Shown here: positions 7,507 through 17,161 of the stretch, one piece after another
Position numbering within the stretch: the stretch's first letter is position 1
How the letters are laid out: each line of letters begins with the position of its first letter
IMG/VR virus record: IMGVR_UViG_3300050821_000727
Coordinates: 1 to 52,886 of that record
Length of the DNA stretch: 52,886 bases
Strand: one strand, 5' to 3'
Source of the DNA: a virus
Made by a program: the position numbers and the translations under genes
Notes under the pieces: model-generated
What the model saw: only the letters and a program-made list of their open reading frames with translations
Database searches by the model: none
Told to the model about the DNA's origin: nothing

Positions 7507-7761
7507 ATGATTAAAGTACCAAAAGGTTGGAGACGTCTTGGAGGTAATGATATTGTTAGAGAAGGAGATGTGGAGTGGTTTAAAGATTATAACACACCAT
7601 TCACAGGTGAAAATGGAAATCAGACTCACGGTGTTTTGGTAACCAAAAGTTCGTGGTGTCTTGGTGAACAAATGTGTACAGAAGATATGTACAATTATGG
7701 TAATGCAATCTACCGTAAACTAAAACCTAAAAATGTTACTGCGGAACAAACCACGCCTTAG
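7507..7761 (+). CDS. Hypothetical protein, 84 aa
   Basis: An aromatic-rich small protein (VPKGWRRLGGND, DVEWFKDY) with a Cys-containing middle. No family is recognised. It overlaps the start of the polymerase gene by 29 bp if the first polymerase ATG is used. Confidence 0.7.
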   Translation: MIKVPKGWRRLGGNDIVREGDVEWFKDYNTPFTGENGNQTHGVLVTKSSWCLGEQMCTEDMYNYGNAIYRKLKPKNVTAEQTTP

Positions 7762-9304
7762 CTATTGCGGATTGACAATAATAATGTCCAATCCATCTCG
7801 TATGGATACTATGAGGCTCTTGTCTGGTAATGGTGGCATGATGTTCGATAACCATTGCCTCAGACCAGAGTTTAATAGCATGATGTGTGATATTCGTCTC
7901 ATGGAAGATATGTCGCCGTTACTCCCTAACACTAAATGTATTCTATTACTTGGTGAGTCAGCGATGCACAAGTATCTTCCTGAGACGTTTAACAATACTT
8001 TGAATGAGGCTCGTGGTAGCCTTTACTACTATAACAACATCCCAACAATAGCAACCTACAATCCACAAGAAGCTGTGGACTTCAAAAATTATGAAGCAGA
8101 ACTTAATCCGTTATCTAAAGATTATTCTCCAGACGATTCGGTATCAGATGATGGTGAGGGAGATGAAGGAGACGTTAAGCGTCACGGGAAAACAAAAAGA
8201 GCTAATTACGCTTTCTGGATTAAGAGGGATGTTTGGAAAGTTAAACAAATGCTGGCTGGTTTCATTCCATCCAACAGACCACCAATCTATCATATATATC
8301 CAGGTGCACAGGAAGTCATCGACACACTTTATAATACCAAAAACTCATCGCTTTATTTAGATATAGAAACCGATTATGAAGAACAGAATCTACAGTGCTT
8401 TGCGTTCTCTTTTGACGGCATTAACATTTACTCTGTGCCTGTTCTCGATTATAATTATCGGTGGGCCTATTCTTCTCTACACTTTATTCTCAAAGCTTTG
8501 GCCATCGCGATACGAGATAATGTGGTGGTTGCTCATAATGGTGCTTGCTTCGATTTTTTTGTACTTGCTCATAAATATCATATCCCTATCCGCAATACCT
8601 ATGATACAATGATTGCAATGCACAGATGTTTTCCTGACATTGAGAAATCTCTTGGTCATTGTACGTCCTATTGGACATGGGAGAAATTTCATAAAGACCA
8701 AGATAGTCTAGTCTACCGTACTCACGAACAAATGATGGCTCGTCTTAGATATTGTGGCAAAGATGTATTCACTATGGCCCTTATTCACCGCGCCATTGAA
8801 AAGTACGCATCTACTATCCCAGGATTATCAGCCTCTATTGCTCGTGCAATGACATTTATTAGACCATATTTAACTGCAACCCTACAAGGAATAAGAGTTG
8901 ATGAAGAGAAAGTTGCGGCGATGATTGGTGAGAATGATAGATTGATGTGGCAATATAATAGGATGATTGAGCTATTGATTGGCCCGCAAGGTATGAAGGA
9001 TTGTCGTTCTGTGATTAAAGGAAAGGCTAAGTTATTCGCGGGCAGTAACACTCAATGTTGTGAATACTTTCATGAGTTGCTTGGTTATCCTGTTGCTGCA
9101 CGTTCACAGAAAACACAGAAGCCATCTCTTGGAAAGAAGGCTCTGTACAAGCTAGCTCTCAAACATGAGAATCCAGTTATCACTTTAGTATGTGCATATC
9201 GGGCAGTACAGAAAGAAACTAGTCGTCTTAGGTTCGAACCTTGGATAAATACAAATGCAAACAACACAATTACCAGTCAGTCAGAACTTTCAGTTAGTAA
9301 CTAA
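7733..9304 (+). CDS. DNA polymerase A, N-part: UDG-like, exonuclease, thumb
   Basis: This is the first of two pieces of a family A polymerase. Residues about 10-120 resemble a uracil-DNA glycosylase-like fold (CGLTIIMSNPS, ILLLGESAMHK, TIATYNPQEA). An acidic linker follows (about 125-150). The 3'-5' exonuclease has DIET (D210, E212), HNGACFDF (D274) and Y340-x3-D344. The thumb then runs to RFEPWINT, where the normal gene would continue to the palm. Instead the frame ends within about 16 unrelated residues. The start at 7733 keeps the first beta strand; 7784 is the alternative. The palm and fingers are at 9738-10760. Confidence 0.88.
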   Translation: MLLRNKPRLSYCGLTIIMSNPSRMDTMRLLSGNGGMMFDNHCLRPEFNSMMCDIRLMEDMSPLLPNTKCILLLGESAMHKYLPETFNNTLNEARGSLYYYNNIPTIATYNPQEAVDFKNYEAELNPLSKDYSPDDSVSDDGEGDEGDVKRHGKTKRANYAFWIKRDVWKVKQMLAGFIPSNRPPIYHIYPGAQEVIDTLYNTKNSSLYLDIETDYEEQNLQCFAFSFDGINIYSVPVLDYNYRWAYSSLHFILKALAIAIRDNVVVAHNGACFDFFVLAHKYHIPIRNTYDTMIAMHRCFPDIEKSLGHCTSYWTWEKFHKDQDSLVYRTHEQMMARLRYCGKDVFTMALIHRAIEKYASTIPGLSASIARAMTFIRPYLTATLQGIRVDEEKVAAMIGENDRLMWQYNRMIELLIGPQGMKDCRSVIKGKAKLFAGSNTQCCEYFHELLGYPVAARSQKTQKPSLGKKALYKLALKHENPVITLVCAYRAVQKETSRLRFEPWINTNANNTITSQSELSVSN

Positions 9305-9458
9305 TCTATTTCAAGGTGAGTTGTATTATCTTGAAGATGGAGATGTAGTTAAGTACGAAGGGTTTATTCCAGCAGATGGACATTATGTAAGGTTTGTTCC
9401 AGATAGTAAACATGAGTTTGTTTTGCCTCATGGGACTAAATTTTATAGGGTGCGATGA
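9255..9458 (+). CDS. Small protein inside polymerase insertion
   Basis: A 67-residue protein starts 50 bp before the end of the polymerase N-part, at the point where polymerase homology stops. It is beta-rich and acidic (GELYYLEDGDVVKYEGF, HYVRFVPDS). It resembles no nuclease. It was probably carried in with the neighbouring HNH gene, or it arose to couple translation across the insertion. Confidence 0.6.
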   Translation: MQTTQLPVSQNFQLVTNLFQGELYYLEDGDVVKYEGFIPADGHYVRFVPDSKHEFVLPHGTKFYRVR

Positions 9459-9459
9459 T

Positions 9460-9741
9460 ATGGGTGCAAGACAAAGAGAGTGGGCAAGAAGAAAGAGATT
9501 ACAACTAAGAAGATTGCTCGGTCTAAAATGTAGTTGTTGTGGTTCAAAAGATTACAGAAAACTTGAATTTGATATTATAATTCCAGTTGGTAATTCTGAC
9601 CATCACAGAAAAATGGACTGGTCATGGCGTATGAGTTTTTATTTTCAACAATATAAGAAAAATAATTTACAGTTATTGTGTGGTGGTTCTGTTGATTCAT
9701 GTCACAACAAAAAAACTTGCAGAGAAAATTATAAGATATGA
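9460..9741 (+). CDS. HNH-type endonuclease splitting the polymerase gene
   Basis: The 93-residue protein has a basic N-terminus (RQREWARRKRLQL), a first CSCCG zinc pair, then LEFDIIIPVG, DHHRKMDWSWRMSFY and NLQLLCGG with CHNKK. This is the layout of a small phage HNH family. The first motif His of the usual FDHI is Ile here, so catalysis would rely on the later HH pair; other members also vary there. It ends in an ATGA overlap with the polymerase C-part. It probably inserted as a homing element. Confidence 0.82.
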   Translation: MGARQREWARRKRLQLRRLLGLKCSCCGSKDYRKLEFDIIIPVGNSDHHRKMDWSWRMSFYFQQYKKNNLQLLCGGSVDSCHNKKTCRENYKI

Positions 9742-10760
9742 TACGAGATTCCTGCACATGGTCAATAGGTGGCCCAAAAACATTTCGTCTTGGGTCAAGA
9801 AAGATACTTGGACAGTTCGGAGGAAATCTCCAGAACATCGAAAAGAGCATGCGTGAGATATACATACCTGATGATAACTACGGTCTGTGCCAGACTGACC
9901 AAGCTGGAGCCGAAGCACTTATAGTCGCGTACTTATGCGAAGCTGCTGCATTTAGGCAACTATTTATTCATGGAGTTAAGCCACATGTATTCGTAGCACT
10001 TCATATTTTCAAAGATGTTTGGTCTAAGAAGATGAGAGAGTTTCCGGGATTCAATGTTGACGAGATAATACGAACACCAATTCAAGCATTAAAATCTAAT
10101 CCATATTGGCGAGATTTAGATTTGATTATTAAAGACTCTGATAATTGGTCATTAGACCAACGATATTACTACTTAGCAAAGCAAACGTGCCATAGTGCCA
10201 ACTATGGAATTACTGCTCCCACATTCAGGATGAATATTTTGGAGAAGTCAGGTGGAAAGATTAACATATCTAAAGAAGATTCAGAACGCTTTCTTCTTAC
10301 TTATCATGCTCTATTTCCTGAAATTCAAGACTGGCATAGGAGATTGAAACGACAAGTAGAACAAACTAAAATGTTGTTCAACCTATTTGGTGAGCCATAT
10401 AGTATATCGTCGTACACTGTTCTTGAGTCTCATTGGAAAGAGTTGTACTCTTGGATTCCACAATCAACAGTTGGACAAATAACTAATGTTGCTTTTGCTG
10501 CTATGCAATCATTTGTTGAGCAGCAGAAGTTAAGATGGGACAATCTAATCAATGGTCATGACTCTATTATATCTCAAGCTCCATTGGATGAATTAACTGA
10601 TTGTGCAAAGAAACAGAAAGAGTTTATTGAGCAGGAGTTTGAATCACCTGTCGATGGTGTGAAGTTCAGAATGAAATCTGAAACAACGATTGGTCTAAAT
10701 TGGCGTCCTTTTAAGGATAAAGTTAATCCTTCTGGACTTAAGGAATTGCAACTGAAATGA
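9738..10760 (+). CDS. DNA polymerase A, C-part: palm and fingers
   Basis: The 340-residue piece begins near the GGNLQNI element that precedes the palm (about 28-34). Motif A is TDQAGAEA (D54). Motif B is K148-x7-Y156-G157 with His at the position of Pol I F762. Motif C is NGHDSI, where the usual HDE reads HDS. Together with the N-part it makes a full exonuclease-polymerase. It has its own ATG overlapping the HNH stop, so a separate polypeptide is likely and the enzyme would assemble from two chains. No intron core was recognised around it. Confidence 0.9.
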   Translation: MIRDSCTWSIGGPKTFRLGSRKILGQFGGNLQNIEKSMREIYIPDDNYGLCQTDQAGAEALIVAYLCEAAAFRQLFIHGVKPHVFVALHIFKDVWSKKMREFPGFNVDEIIRTPIQALKSNPYWRDLDLIIKDSDNWSLDQRYYYLAKQTCHSANYGITAPTFRMNILEKSGGKINISKEDSERFLLTYHALFPEIQDWHRRLKRQVEQTKMLFNLFGEPYSISSYTVLESHWKELYSWIPQSTVGQITNVAFAAMQSFVEQQKLRWDNLINGHDSIISQAPLDELTDCAKKQKEFIEQEFESPVDGVKFRMKSETTIGLNWRPFKDKVNPSGLKELQLK

Positions 10761-12121
10761 CAAATAAAGAGAAGTATAACTTCTATACTAAAGACTTATC
10801 TAGTCCTCAGAATTACATCGACTGGAGTTGGCGATTCATAATTGCTGCTGCTCTCCAACGTCGTGTTGCTTATGGTGCTGACCCTAAATATGGATTCAAA
10901 CCTTTGTTTCCTAATATGTATGGTATTCTTTATGGTCGCCCCGGCCTTGGGAAATCTTTAGTTCTTGATGTCGTTTCTGACTTCCTTAAATTCCATAAAA
11001 GAAAAGATTTCGTTACTCAGCAACCTAATGCTACTGACCAAGATAAAGTAGTTGCCGCCTCGATAGACCAAGCTAACCTTGAAGACGCAGAAGCAACTAC
11101 TATGAAACTCAAACGCGGAGGGGAGAAAGTTGATGCTGTTCTATTTCCTTATGCGCCAGATGCAACTACTTATGAAGCGTTAGTAGAAGCAATGTCAAAA
11201 TCGGGGCGCCGGATTAATTTTAATCATGTTAATGGGGAAGGAGTACCAAAGCTAGATATATATTTCCACTGCTCAATGTATTTTTGTCTTGATGAAATGG
11301 GTTCTCTTTATAGGAAGAAAGCTGATGCTGTTGCGAACTATTTACTTGGACTTCATGGTTGTCCATTAGACTACGAATATAAAACTAAGACATCAGGAGA
11401 GGATAGAGTTCGTAGAGGCTGTCTTAATTTCTTAGCTGGTACAACTCCTGACTTCATGGAAGAAATATCTGGAGATAAGTTAATAGGCAAGGGATTCTCA
11501 GCGAGATGTTATTTTATTTGTGCGACTAAGAACAGGAAGAATGTTGACACTATAACTCAACCAACCAAAGAGCAACAACAAGCTAAGATGGATTTGTTGG
11601 CACATATTAAACAGTTGGCAGGATTGTATGGGCAAGTTCAGGTTGACCAAGATACATTGGTATGGTTACAAGAGCAATGGAATAATCTTGAGATTAATCG
11701 TTCTTTACGAGCTAATAGTTCACCATTGCTAGATGATTATTATAGCCGGAGGAATATTCATCTAAAGAAAGTAGCAATGATGAATCATTTCGGGGAATCA
11801 ACTAGTATGTTTATTCCTCTCGAAGAATTTCAAAAGGCCGACTATGACTTAGCAGAAGAAGAAAAGTCAATGCACCTAGCGTTAACTGTTGAGTCGAATA
11901 ATCCTTTAGCGAAAGTGACAGAGAGAGTTGCTAGCTATATTGGGGGTAGGAGACAGACAACAATGGTTGACCTACTAGCTGAGTTCTGGAAAGCTTTGCC
12001 ACAAGGAAGAACTTCTATGGATGCAGTATTGGTACAGTTGATAAACACAGGGAGAATAAAGGAGGAGTCCGTAGGAGATGAACATACGAGTAAGGTGATA
12101 ATAAATTACAAAAGCATATGA
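10757..12121 (+). CDS. P-loop NTPase, DUF3987-like replication protein
   Basis: The 454-residue protein has Walker A YGRPGLGKS (about 53-61), a Walker B-like MYFCLDEMGSL (about 171-181), a sensor strand NFLAGTTPDF, and GKGFSARCYFICATK. This order matches DUF3987-type proteins, which often stand beside phage polymerases where a replicative helicase or primase is expected. The overlap with polymerase by 4 bp supports a replisome role. No zinc-binding primase domain is seen. The C-terminal part may be a winged helix. Confidence 0.75.
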   Translation: MTNKEKYNFYTKDLSSPQNYIDWSWRFIIAAALQRRVAYGADPKYGFKPLFPNMYGILYGRPGLGKSLVLDVVSDFLKFHKRKDFVTQQPNATDQDKVVAASIDQANLEDAEATTMKLKRGGEKVDAVLFPYAPDATTYEALVEAMSKSGRRINFNHVNGEGVPKLDIYFHCSMYFCLDEMGSLYRKKADAVANYLLGLHGCPLDYEYKTKTSGEDRVRRGCLNFLAGTTPDFMEEISGDKLIGKGFSARCYFICATKNRKNVDTITQPTKEQQQAKMDLLAHIKQLAGLYGQVQVDQDTLVWLQEQWNNLEINRSLRANSSPLLDDYYSRRNIHLKKVAMMNHFGESTSMFIPLEEFQKADYDLAEEEKSMHLALTVESNNPLAKVTERVASYIGGRRQTTMVDLLAEFWKALPQGRTSMDAVLVQLINTGRIKEESVGDEHTSKVIINYKSI

Positions 12122-12279
12122 CAAAAGAAGAATACGACTTCTTAACTCCTTTACAAAAGGAAATTATCAAGAAAAGATGGAAGTATTGGTGGAAACGAAT
12201 TCAACCTAAGAATGGATTTACTACTCTAGAACTAGAACAAGCTCAAATGAAGTTCATTAGGGCACAACCGAAGCCTTAG
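12118..12279 (+). CDS. Small basic protein, 53 aa
   Basis: The frame opens with an ATG overlapping the previous stop (ATGA) and ends at TAG 12277-12279. The product is helical, basic and aromatic (KKRWKYWWKRIQPK), perhaps nucleic-acid binding. Its last 23 bp overlap the end of the convergent virion gene. It is the last gene of the early arc. Confidence 0.65.
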   Translation: MTKEEYDFLTPLQKEIIKKRWKYWWKRIQPKNGFTTLELEQAQMKFIRAQPKP

Positions 12280-15200
12280 CTTCGTTCGTTATTCTGTGTG
12301 TCATGTAATCTTTTAACTCTGCCTGTGCAGCTTCTGGCCCCTCATAACGCTGTAGGTAGCCAACATATTTCATGAATGACAATGGCATAGTCTGCATGTC
12401 AGGGAATGTGGAGTATTGATTCTCTTTCAATGCTTTCAGTTTGGACATCATTACGTCTGGTTTATCTCCATAGGTCTTTAATATATTCTCAACGAGTGAT
12501 GGTAACTCTTGTACAGCTTGTCCAATATCCTGAGTCATTTTGAATTGTTTCTGTTCTAGATTCATGTACGGATTACTTCCTTGGTCAATATCATTATATG
12601 GTATTCCTTCTGTCATATCAAACCGGCGCAACTGTCCAAGCTTATCAGACAGTTCTTTCTTCTCAGCAGGAAGTCCAGTTATTAATCCATGGTTTATTCC
12701 TTGATTAATAGCAATTCGTGACATCTGAAAATTGGTTGATAGCATGTGCATGGCCACAACTTGTGCCAAGTCAACATAGTTTACATTAGGGTCATTGGCC
12801 AATGTCTCAGAGACGTATCGTAGAGTAGAGGCTGTATCAGTAGCTATCTCATCAAGAGGGAATGTTGCGCCGATGGGTTGATTCTTGTAGGCGAAGTCAA
12901 ATGGATATTTAGCAACTTGTGATAGTAGTCCACCAAAACCTGCATATGTCATAGCTGCCATCATGTTGTAAGCAAGTAATCCTTTGTTGCCTTGCAACCC
13001 TCTGTCAGAGGACGCAATCTCTGATAGAGATGGGATTGGAGATTTCTTTCCTTGTATGTCTTGTCGTAACTCTTTAATTAAATATCCACCAATAGCTGCT
13101 CCAAATAGTCCTGTCAACAATGGCTTAATGTCTCCACGAGTTGCTGGTTCATATATGTCTTTCATGAAGTTATTAGTCTGAGCAATAGACCAATGGGCAA
13201 GAGAGAAGAATCCTGAGAACTCAGAGTCCTTTAACATCCATCCTGGGAGAGAGCGAATGTCTCCTGTGCCATGTATATAGTTGGCAGAGCGAGAAGCTAA
13301 TGCTTGCATCTCTTGGTCGCTATATTGTTTTCCAGGTATGTAAGTTGGGTCAAGTCGTTTGACAAATAACTGGTCAGTAACAGAACCATTATTCGCTCGT
13401 AGAATCTTGGATGGTATAATAACTTCGTTCATTGACTGCACTAATCCCGCCCCGACTTTAGTTGTTAAATCGTCAAATGTGGATATTTTTCTTATAAGAC
13501 GAGCAGCAGATTGGAGTCGCTCAGCAGCAGTATAGGTTCCAGTTACCATTCCAGACACAGAGCGAGATGTTAATTTAACTACACCATTCTCAACTGCGTG
13601 TTGATAGCCAGAAGCAATGTTAGTCATTGCATGAGTTACTGCTCTGACCATAGTAACAGGATTGGAAGTTTGGGCAATAGACTTAACGACATTGCTGACA
13701 ACTTTATGCAGTTCTAGTGCTGGCCCAGCGATGAAGGTTGAGGATATGAGTGACGATATTGACGCCTCATTATACTCAGAAGGATTTCTTGCTTCCCCCC
13801 TCCAGTGCGCTAAAGCTTCCTTGACTGATGGATTGTTAGCGATAGAGGTATTAGCAGTCTTAGGAATATCATTACCCCAAGCATCTTTTGTTTGTCCAAG
13901 AGAGGCTAATATACTAGGGTTTTTCTCTAGATATTGGTAATGTGAGGCATCAATAGCTGCTCTGTCGAAGTAACGTTCTAAGTTACGAACAGGGTCTTGT
14001 TCTCTGAATGTTGGGGGTAATGGAGAACCCTCTGCTTTTCTGTGAGCATTAAAATAGTCTTGGTGAGATATATCACTGTTCTTAATGCTACCTTGTAGTG
14101 CAGTTTTGAAGTTCTGAATACGTTCTTCTGATTCTTGTGGAGTTAGTTTTAACTCTTTAGTATTGTAATCATTGAACTGTTTGTCTAACTCTGCAATCTT
14201 AGCTTGGTCTACATTCTGTCTGTAAGTATCCATTACTTTCTGGTTAGCCATCCCAGGAAAGTACAATGGGTCTTGTCGAAGGTCACGTTTTATGTAGATA
14301 GTTCTTCCACCTTTAGATATTGCTTGCATCACAGGTTCACCTATTGCTAAGCGATATTTACCCGATTCATCGAGTTTAGCTCTTGCTAGTTTGTAAAAGG
14401 CGCGCTGAGCAGCATTAGTAAGCATTGTAGTTGCCGGTTTCTTTGTTACTAATTCTCTATCAAATGTGTCTTGAACTTTACGTTTGTCGAAAGCGTTGAG
14501 TTTCTCTCCGGCCTGAACTATTAAATTCTTCCACTGACCTTTAAGTTCTGTCTCTTTGTCAACTGCTTGTTGGAAGTGGTCACCAAGAGACTTAGCTTGT
14601 GGAGTACCAATGTCACGAACTTTATCTATTACGGCGCGGGTAATGAGGCCAATCTTACCCATGTAACGGTCTTTGGGAAGTCCTACTTCGTCGGGAGACT
14701 TTTTAACAGTTCTACTAAATAGATTCCTCTCCGGCCTTTGCTGACTAATAAGTTCTGACGATGAACGTAGAACTCTATCTAGCATAGAGCCAGCCTTAGG
14801 AGATAGACCAAGCAAATCTCGAACTGCATCAATTATCTTCTGGAATAATGTCCGTCCATCAGTAGTCTTAATCCCATCTAACAATCGCTGAAATTCTGGG
14901 TCTTTAAAAGCTTGAGCTAAGAACTCATCAAGATGGCCCATTGCATATTTAGTGGTTGAACCTAATCCTAAGTTAGACTTCTGTGTTAAGTCTGGTTCAC
15001 CAGCAGTTCCATTCGGCCCGAACAAATCATTCTCAATACCTAAGTGGTGGGCTGTGTCGAGGTAGGATTGGATTAAATCTTTCAGTGGGACGTTAGAACT
15101 ATTCTTCAAGTAGTTCTGTAGCTTAGTATAATACTCTTTTCCTTTACCACCAAATGCTGGAGTTTTTCTGGAGGTTAAAGAGTGAACTACTTCCTCCATC

Positions 15201-17155
15201 ACAGACCTAGAATCTCCGGCTGTTCCAGTGCCTATGTTCACTTGGTCATTAAGAGTGTCGTAGTGAGAGCGTCTATCATTAGTTTTATCTAGTGTTGGGT
15301 CATGCTGCCAAGGAACTCCTAATGACTTAGTATCAGCAGTTGAGAGCAACTCTTTAGCTAATGGCGCAAATGGATGGTCAGGAGTATTAGCTAGGCTATG
15401 TAATATGCTTCCTGTCGTAGCCTTTCCTGACAAGATATGATTCTGTAACATTACAGGATTTAGTACATGATGTTCTGGAAATGCGGGCGGTGGTTTGCCA
15501 CCGTATTTATCCGATATAGTCAATAATTCTCCGGCAGCTTGTTCTCTATCTTCTCTTGGTAAAGTTTTATCTTGTGTTTGTTTTACCAACTCCTGATAAC
15601 GATTATAGTCTGAGAGAGCACTATTAACTCTCGACTTCTCTCCAGTAACAGGATTAAGAACTAATGGGTTTGGCGTCTCTTGCTTAGGTAAGAGGCTGCC
15701 GACTTGTGGTGGAACGGATTCTTTGCTCCCGGATGTCTGCTCCACCATGTTGCCGCCGCTTCTGACTTCGCTGCTTGGACTGATTTGCCGCTCTTGATTA
15801 GGCTGTCCCTTATTTTCTCGTACTCCAGTGGCATTTTGCTCTCCTTCTTCTGTTGGCCGAAACAAATGTAACTCAGCTAATAAGTCAGCCTGACGTAAAG
15901 CTTCTGTTGCATCCTGTTCTGACAAGTTTAATTTCGGAAAAATACGTTGCACTGCTACAGGCTTTGTCGCTCCTTTGTCAATAATTTTTTGTAGAATTTC
16001 TTGAGTAAATTGTGGTGCTTGTGGGGTTGTTCCCTGCTTAACCTGTGGCGTAGTTCCGGGTGTAGTAGCAGGAAGTCCTTCAACTGTTCCTTTGATGGGT
16101 TGTTCAGCGTTCTCATTTAGTCCCTTTTGCTCTTCTAAAGCGCCACCTTGATAGTCAGGGTCTTCAGTAGATGGCTCTTTTAATTGGTTGTTAAGTTCTT
16201 GTTGGTGTAATGCTTCTCGCATATCAGCAACAGGTTGAGATAACATTCTATCTTTGACAGTTTGTATTTGAGCCTTCATTACAGGGTCAATATCTTTAGG
16301 CACCAATGGTGCAAACTGTCGCATGAATAAATTCTTAATTTGTTTGTCACCAATCTTAAAGTTCCCCTGCTCATCTTGAGCCTTAAATGGTGTAGTTGCA
16401 GGTTGAACATATCCCGGCGCACTTTCATCTAGAGATTTAGTATTGTTATTAACCTCTTGTGTAGGTTCATCAGGTGCATGAAAACGTCCAGAAGGAAGCC
16501 ATGATTTGGCAAACAATGCTCCACCACCTGCTTGTTCAGCAAGAGAGCCAATAGTTGGCATACCTTGACCTTGAGCTAAAGATAGACCAGTATTAATAGC
16601 AGGATTAAGCGCAGACTGCAACAAAACATTCTTCGCTTCTTGTGTTAATGCCTTACCACCAATAGTGCCAATAATATCCCTAACTCCACGAGCAGCAGTT
16701 GATGGGGAGAGGGTTCCACCAGAAGCCAAAGCTGAGCCAGCAATATCAGTAGCAAGAGCAGTCTTTGGATTAGTTTGTGCTGCTTCTTCGGCAGCTTGTT
16801 GTTGGGCTGCATAAGTTTCAGGATTTTCTATTGCTTGTTGAGCTTTTTGTCCACCATATGCCCCAGCACCAGCACCAAGAATACCACCACCTAATATTAA
16901 TGCATCAGCTGGTAATCCTGCCTCAGGGCCTAATAGCCAAGGAGCAGCAAGTGCGGCGATTGAACCACCACCAATAGCACCAGCGCCACCACCTAAATAT
17001 GAACCACCATGAGCAACAGCAGTACGGCCAATGGTTTGAGGGATAGATGGTGGTTGCTGTACTGGAGCATTGGTTGTAGGTGAAGCATAACGAGGGTCAA
17101 TACCTTTTGCTTGTAATTCTTGAATCTCTGCTGGTGACCAATCGGTAAGTGCCAT
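12257..17155 (-). CDS. Large internal virion protein, 1632 aa
   Basis: The protein starts with a soluble 40-residue stretch and then a long Gly/Ala-rich hydrophobic segment (about 50-115), as in proteins ejected with phage DNA. A Pro/Gln-rich region follows (about 225-520). The middle has EEVVHSLTSR and later HLDEFLAQAFKDPEFQRLL, the frame of a metallopeptidase-like domain common in phage polyproteins. The first His of HExxH is Glu, so activity is doubtful. The C-terminal third has helical, membrane-like parts. Podoviruses carry such giant proteins for DNA ejection. It is the last gene of the late arc. Confidence 0.75.
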   Translation of the reverse strand: MALTDWSPAEIQELQAKGIDPRYASPTTNAPVQQPPSIPQTIGRTAVAHGGSYLGGGAGAIGGGSIAALAAPWLLGPEAGLPADALILGGGILGAGAGAYGGQKAQQAIENPETYAAQQQAAEEAAQTNPKTALATDIAGSALASGGTLSPSTAARGVRDIIGTIGGKALTQEAKNVLLQSALNPAINTGLSLAQGQGMPTIGSLAEQAGGGALFAKSWLPSGRFHAPDEPTQEVNNNTKSLDESAPGYVQPATTPFKAQDEQGNFKIGDKQIKNLFMRQFAPLVPKDIDPVMKAQIQTVKDRMLSQPVADMREALHQQELNNQLKEPSTEDPDYQGGALEEQKGLNENAEQPIKGTVEGLPATTPGTTPQVKQGTTPQAPQFTQEILQKIIDKGATKPVAVQRIFPKLNLSEQDATEALRQADLLAELHLFRPTEEGEQNATGVRENKGQPNQERQISPSSEVRSGGNMVEQTSGSKESVPPQVGSLLPKQETPNPLVLNPVTGEKSRVNSALSDYNRYQELVKQTQDKTLPREDREQAAGELLTISDKYGGKPPPAFPEHHVLNPVMLQNHILSGKATTGSILHSLANTPDHPFAPLAKELLSTADTKSLGVPWQHDPTLDKTNDRRSHYDTLNDQVNIGTGTAGDSRSVMEEVVHSLTSRKTPAFGGKGKEYYTKLQNYLKNSSNVPLKDLIQSYLDTAHHLGIENDLFGPNGTAGEPDLTQKSNLGLGSTTKYAMGHLDEFLAQAFKDPEFQRLLDGIKTTDGRTLFQKIIDAVRDLLGLSPKAGSMLDRVLRSSSELISQQRPERNLFSRTVKKSPDEVGLPKDRYMGKIGLITRAVIDKVRDIGTPQAKSLGDHFQQAVDKETELKGQWKNLIVQAGEKLNAFDKRKVQDTFDRELVTKKPATTMLTNAAQRAFYKLARAKLDESGKYRLAIGEPVMQAISKGGRTIYIKRDLRQDPLYFPGMANQKVMDTYRQNVDQAKIAELDKQFNDYNTKELKLTPQESEERIQNFKTALQGSIKNSDISHQDYFNAHRKAEGSPLPPTFREQDPVRNLERYFDRAAIDASHYQYLEKNPSILASLGQTKDAWGNDIPKTANTSIANNPSVKEALAHWRGEARNPSEYNEASISSLISSTFIAGPALELHKVVSNVVKSIAQTSNPVTMVRAVTHAMTNIASGYQHAVENGVVKLTSRSVSGMVTGTYTAAERLQSAARLIRKISTFDDLTTKVGAGLVQSMNEVIIPSKILRANNGSVTDQLFVKRLDPTYIPGKQYSDQEMQALASRSANYIHGTGDIRSLPGWMLKDSEFSGFFSLAHWSIAQTNNFMKDIYEPATRGDIKPLLTGLFGAAIGGYLIKELRQDIQGKKSPIPSLSEIASSDRGLQGNKGLLAYNMMAAMTYAGFGGLLSQVAKYPFDFAYKNQPIGATFPLDEIATDTASTLRYVSETLANDPNVNYVDLAQVVAMHMLSTNFQMSRIAINQGINHGLITGLPAEKKELSDKLGQLRRFDMTEGIPYNDIDQGSNPYMNLEQKQFKMTQDIGQAVQELPSLVENILKTYGDKPDVMMSKLKALKENQYSTFPDMQTMPLSFMKYVGYLQRYEGPEAAQAELKDYMTHRITNEAKASVVP
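12269..12290 (+). terminator. Convergent hairpin between early and late arcs
   Basis: The stem CGAAGC/GCTTCG with a CTTA loop (12269-12284) is followed on the + strand by TTCGTTATT. It lies at the meeting point of the two arcs and overlaps both gene ends. The tail is not a strong T-run, so termination may be partial. Confidence 0.45.
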
Positions 17156-17161
17156 AGTGTC

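Noticed and set aside
9300-9737. Group I intron in the polymerase gene
   Set aside because: No P3/P7 core could be read and both halves have usable starts and stops; split gene preferred but not proven.
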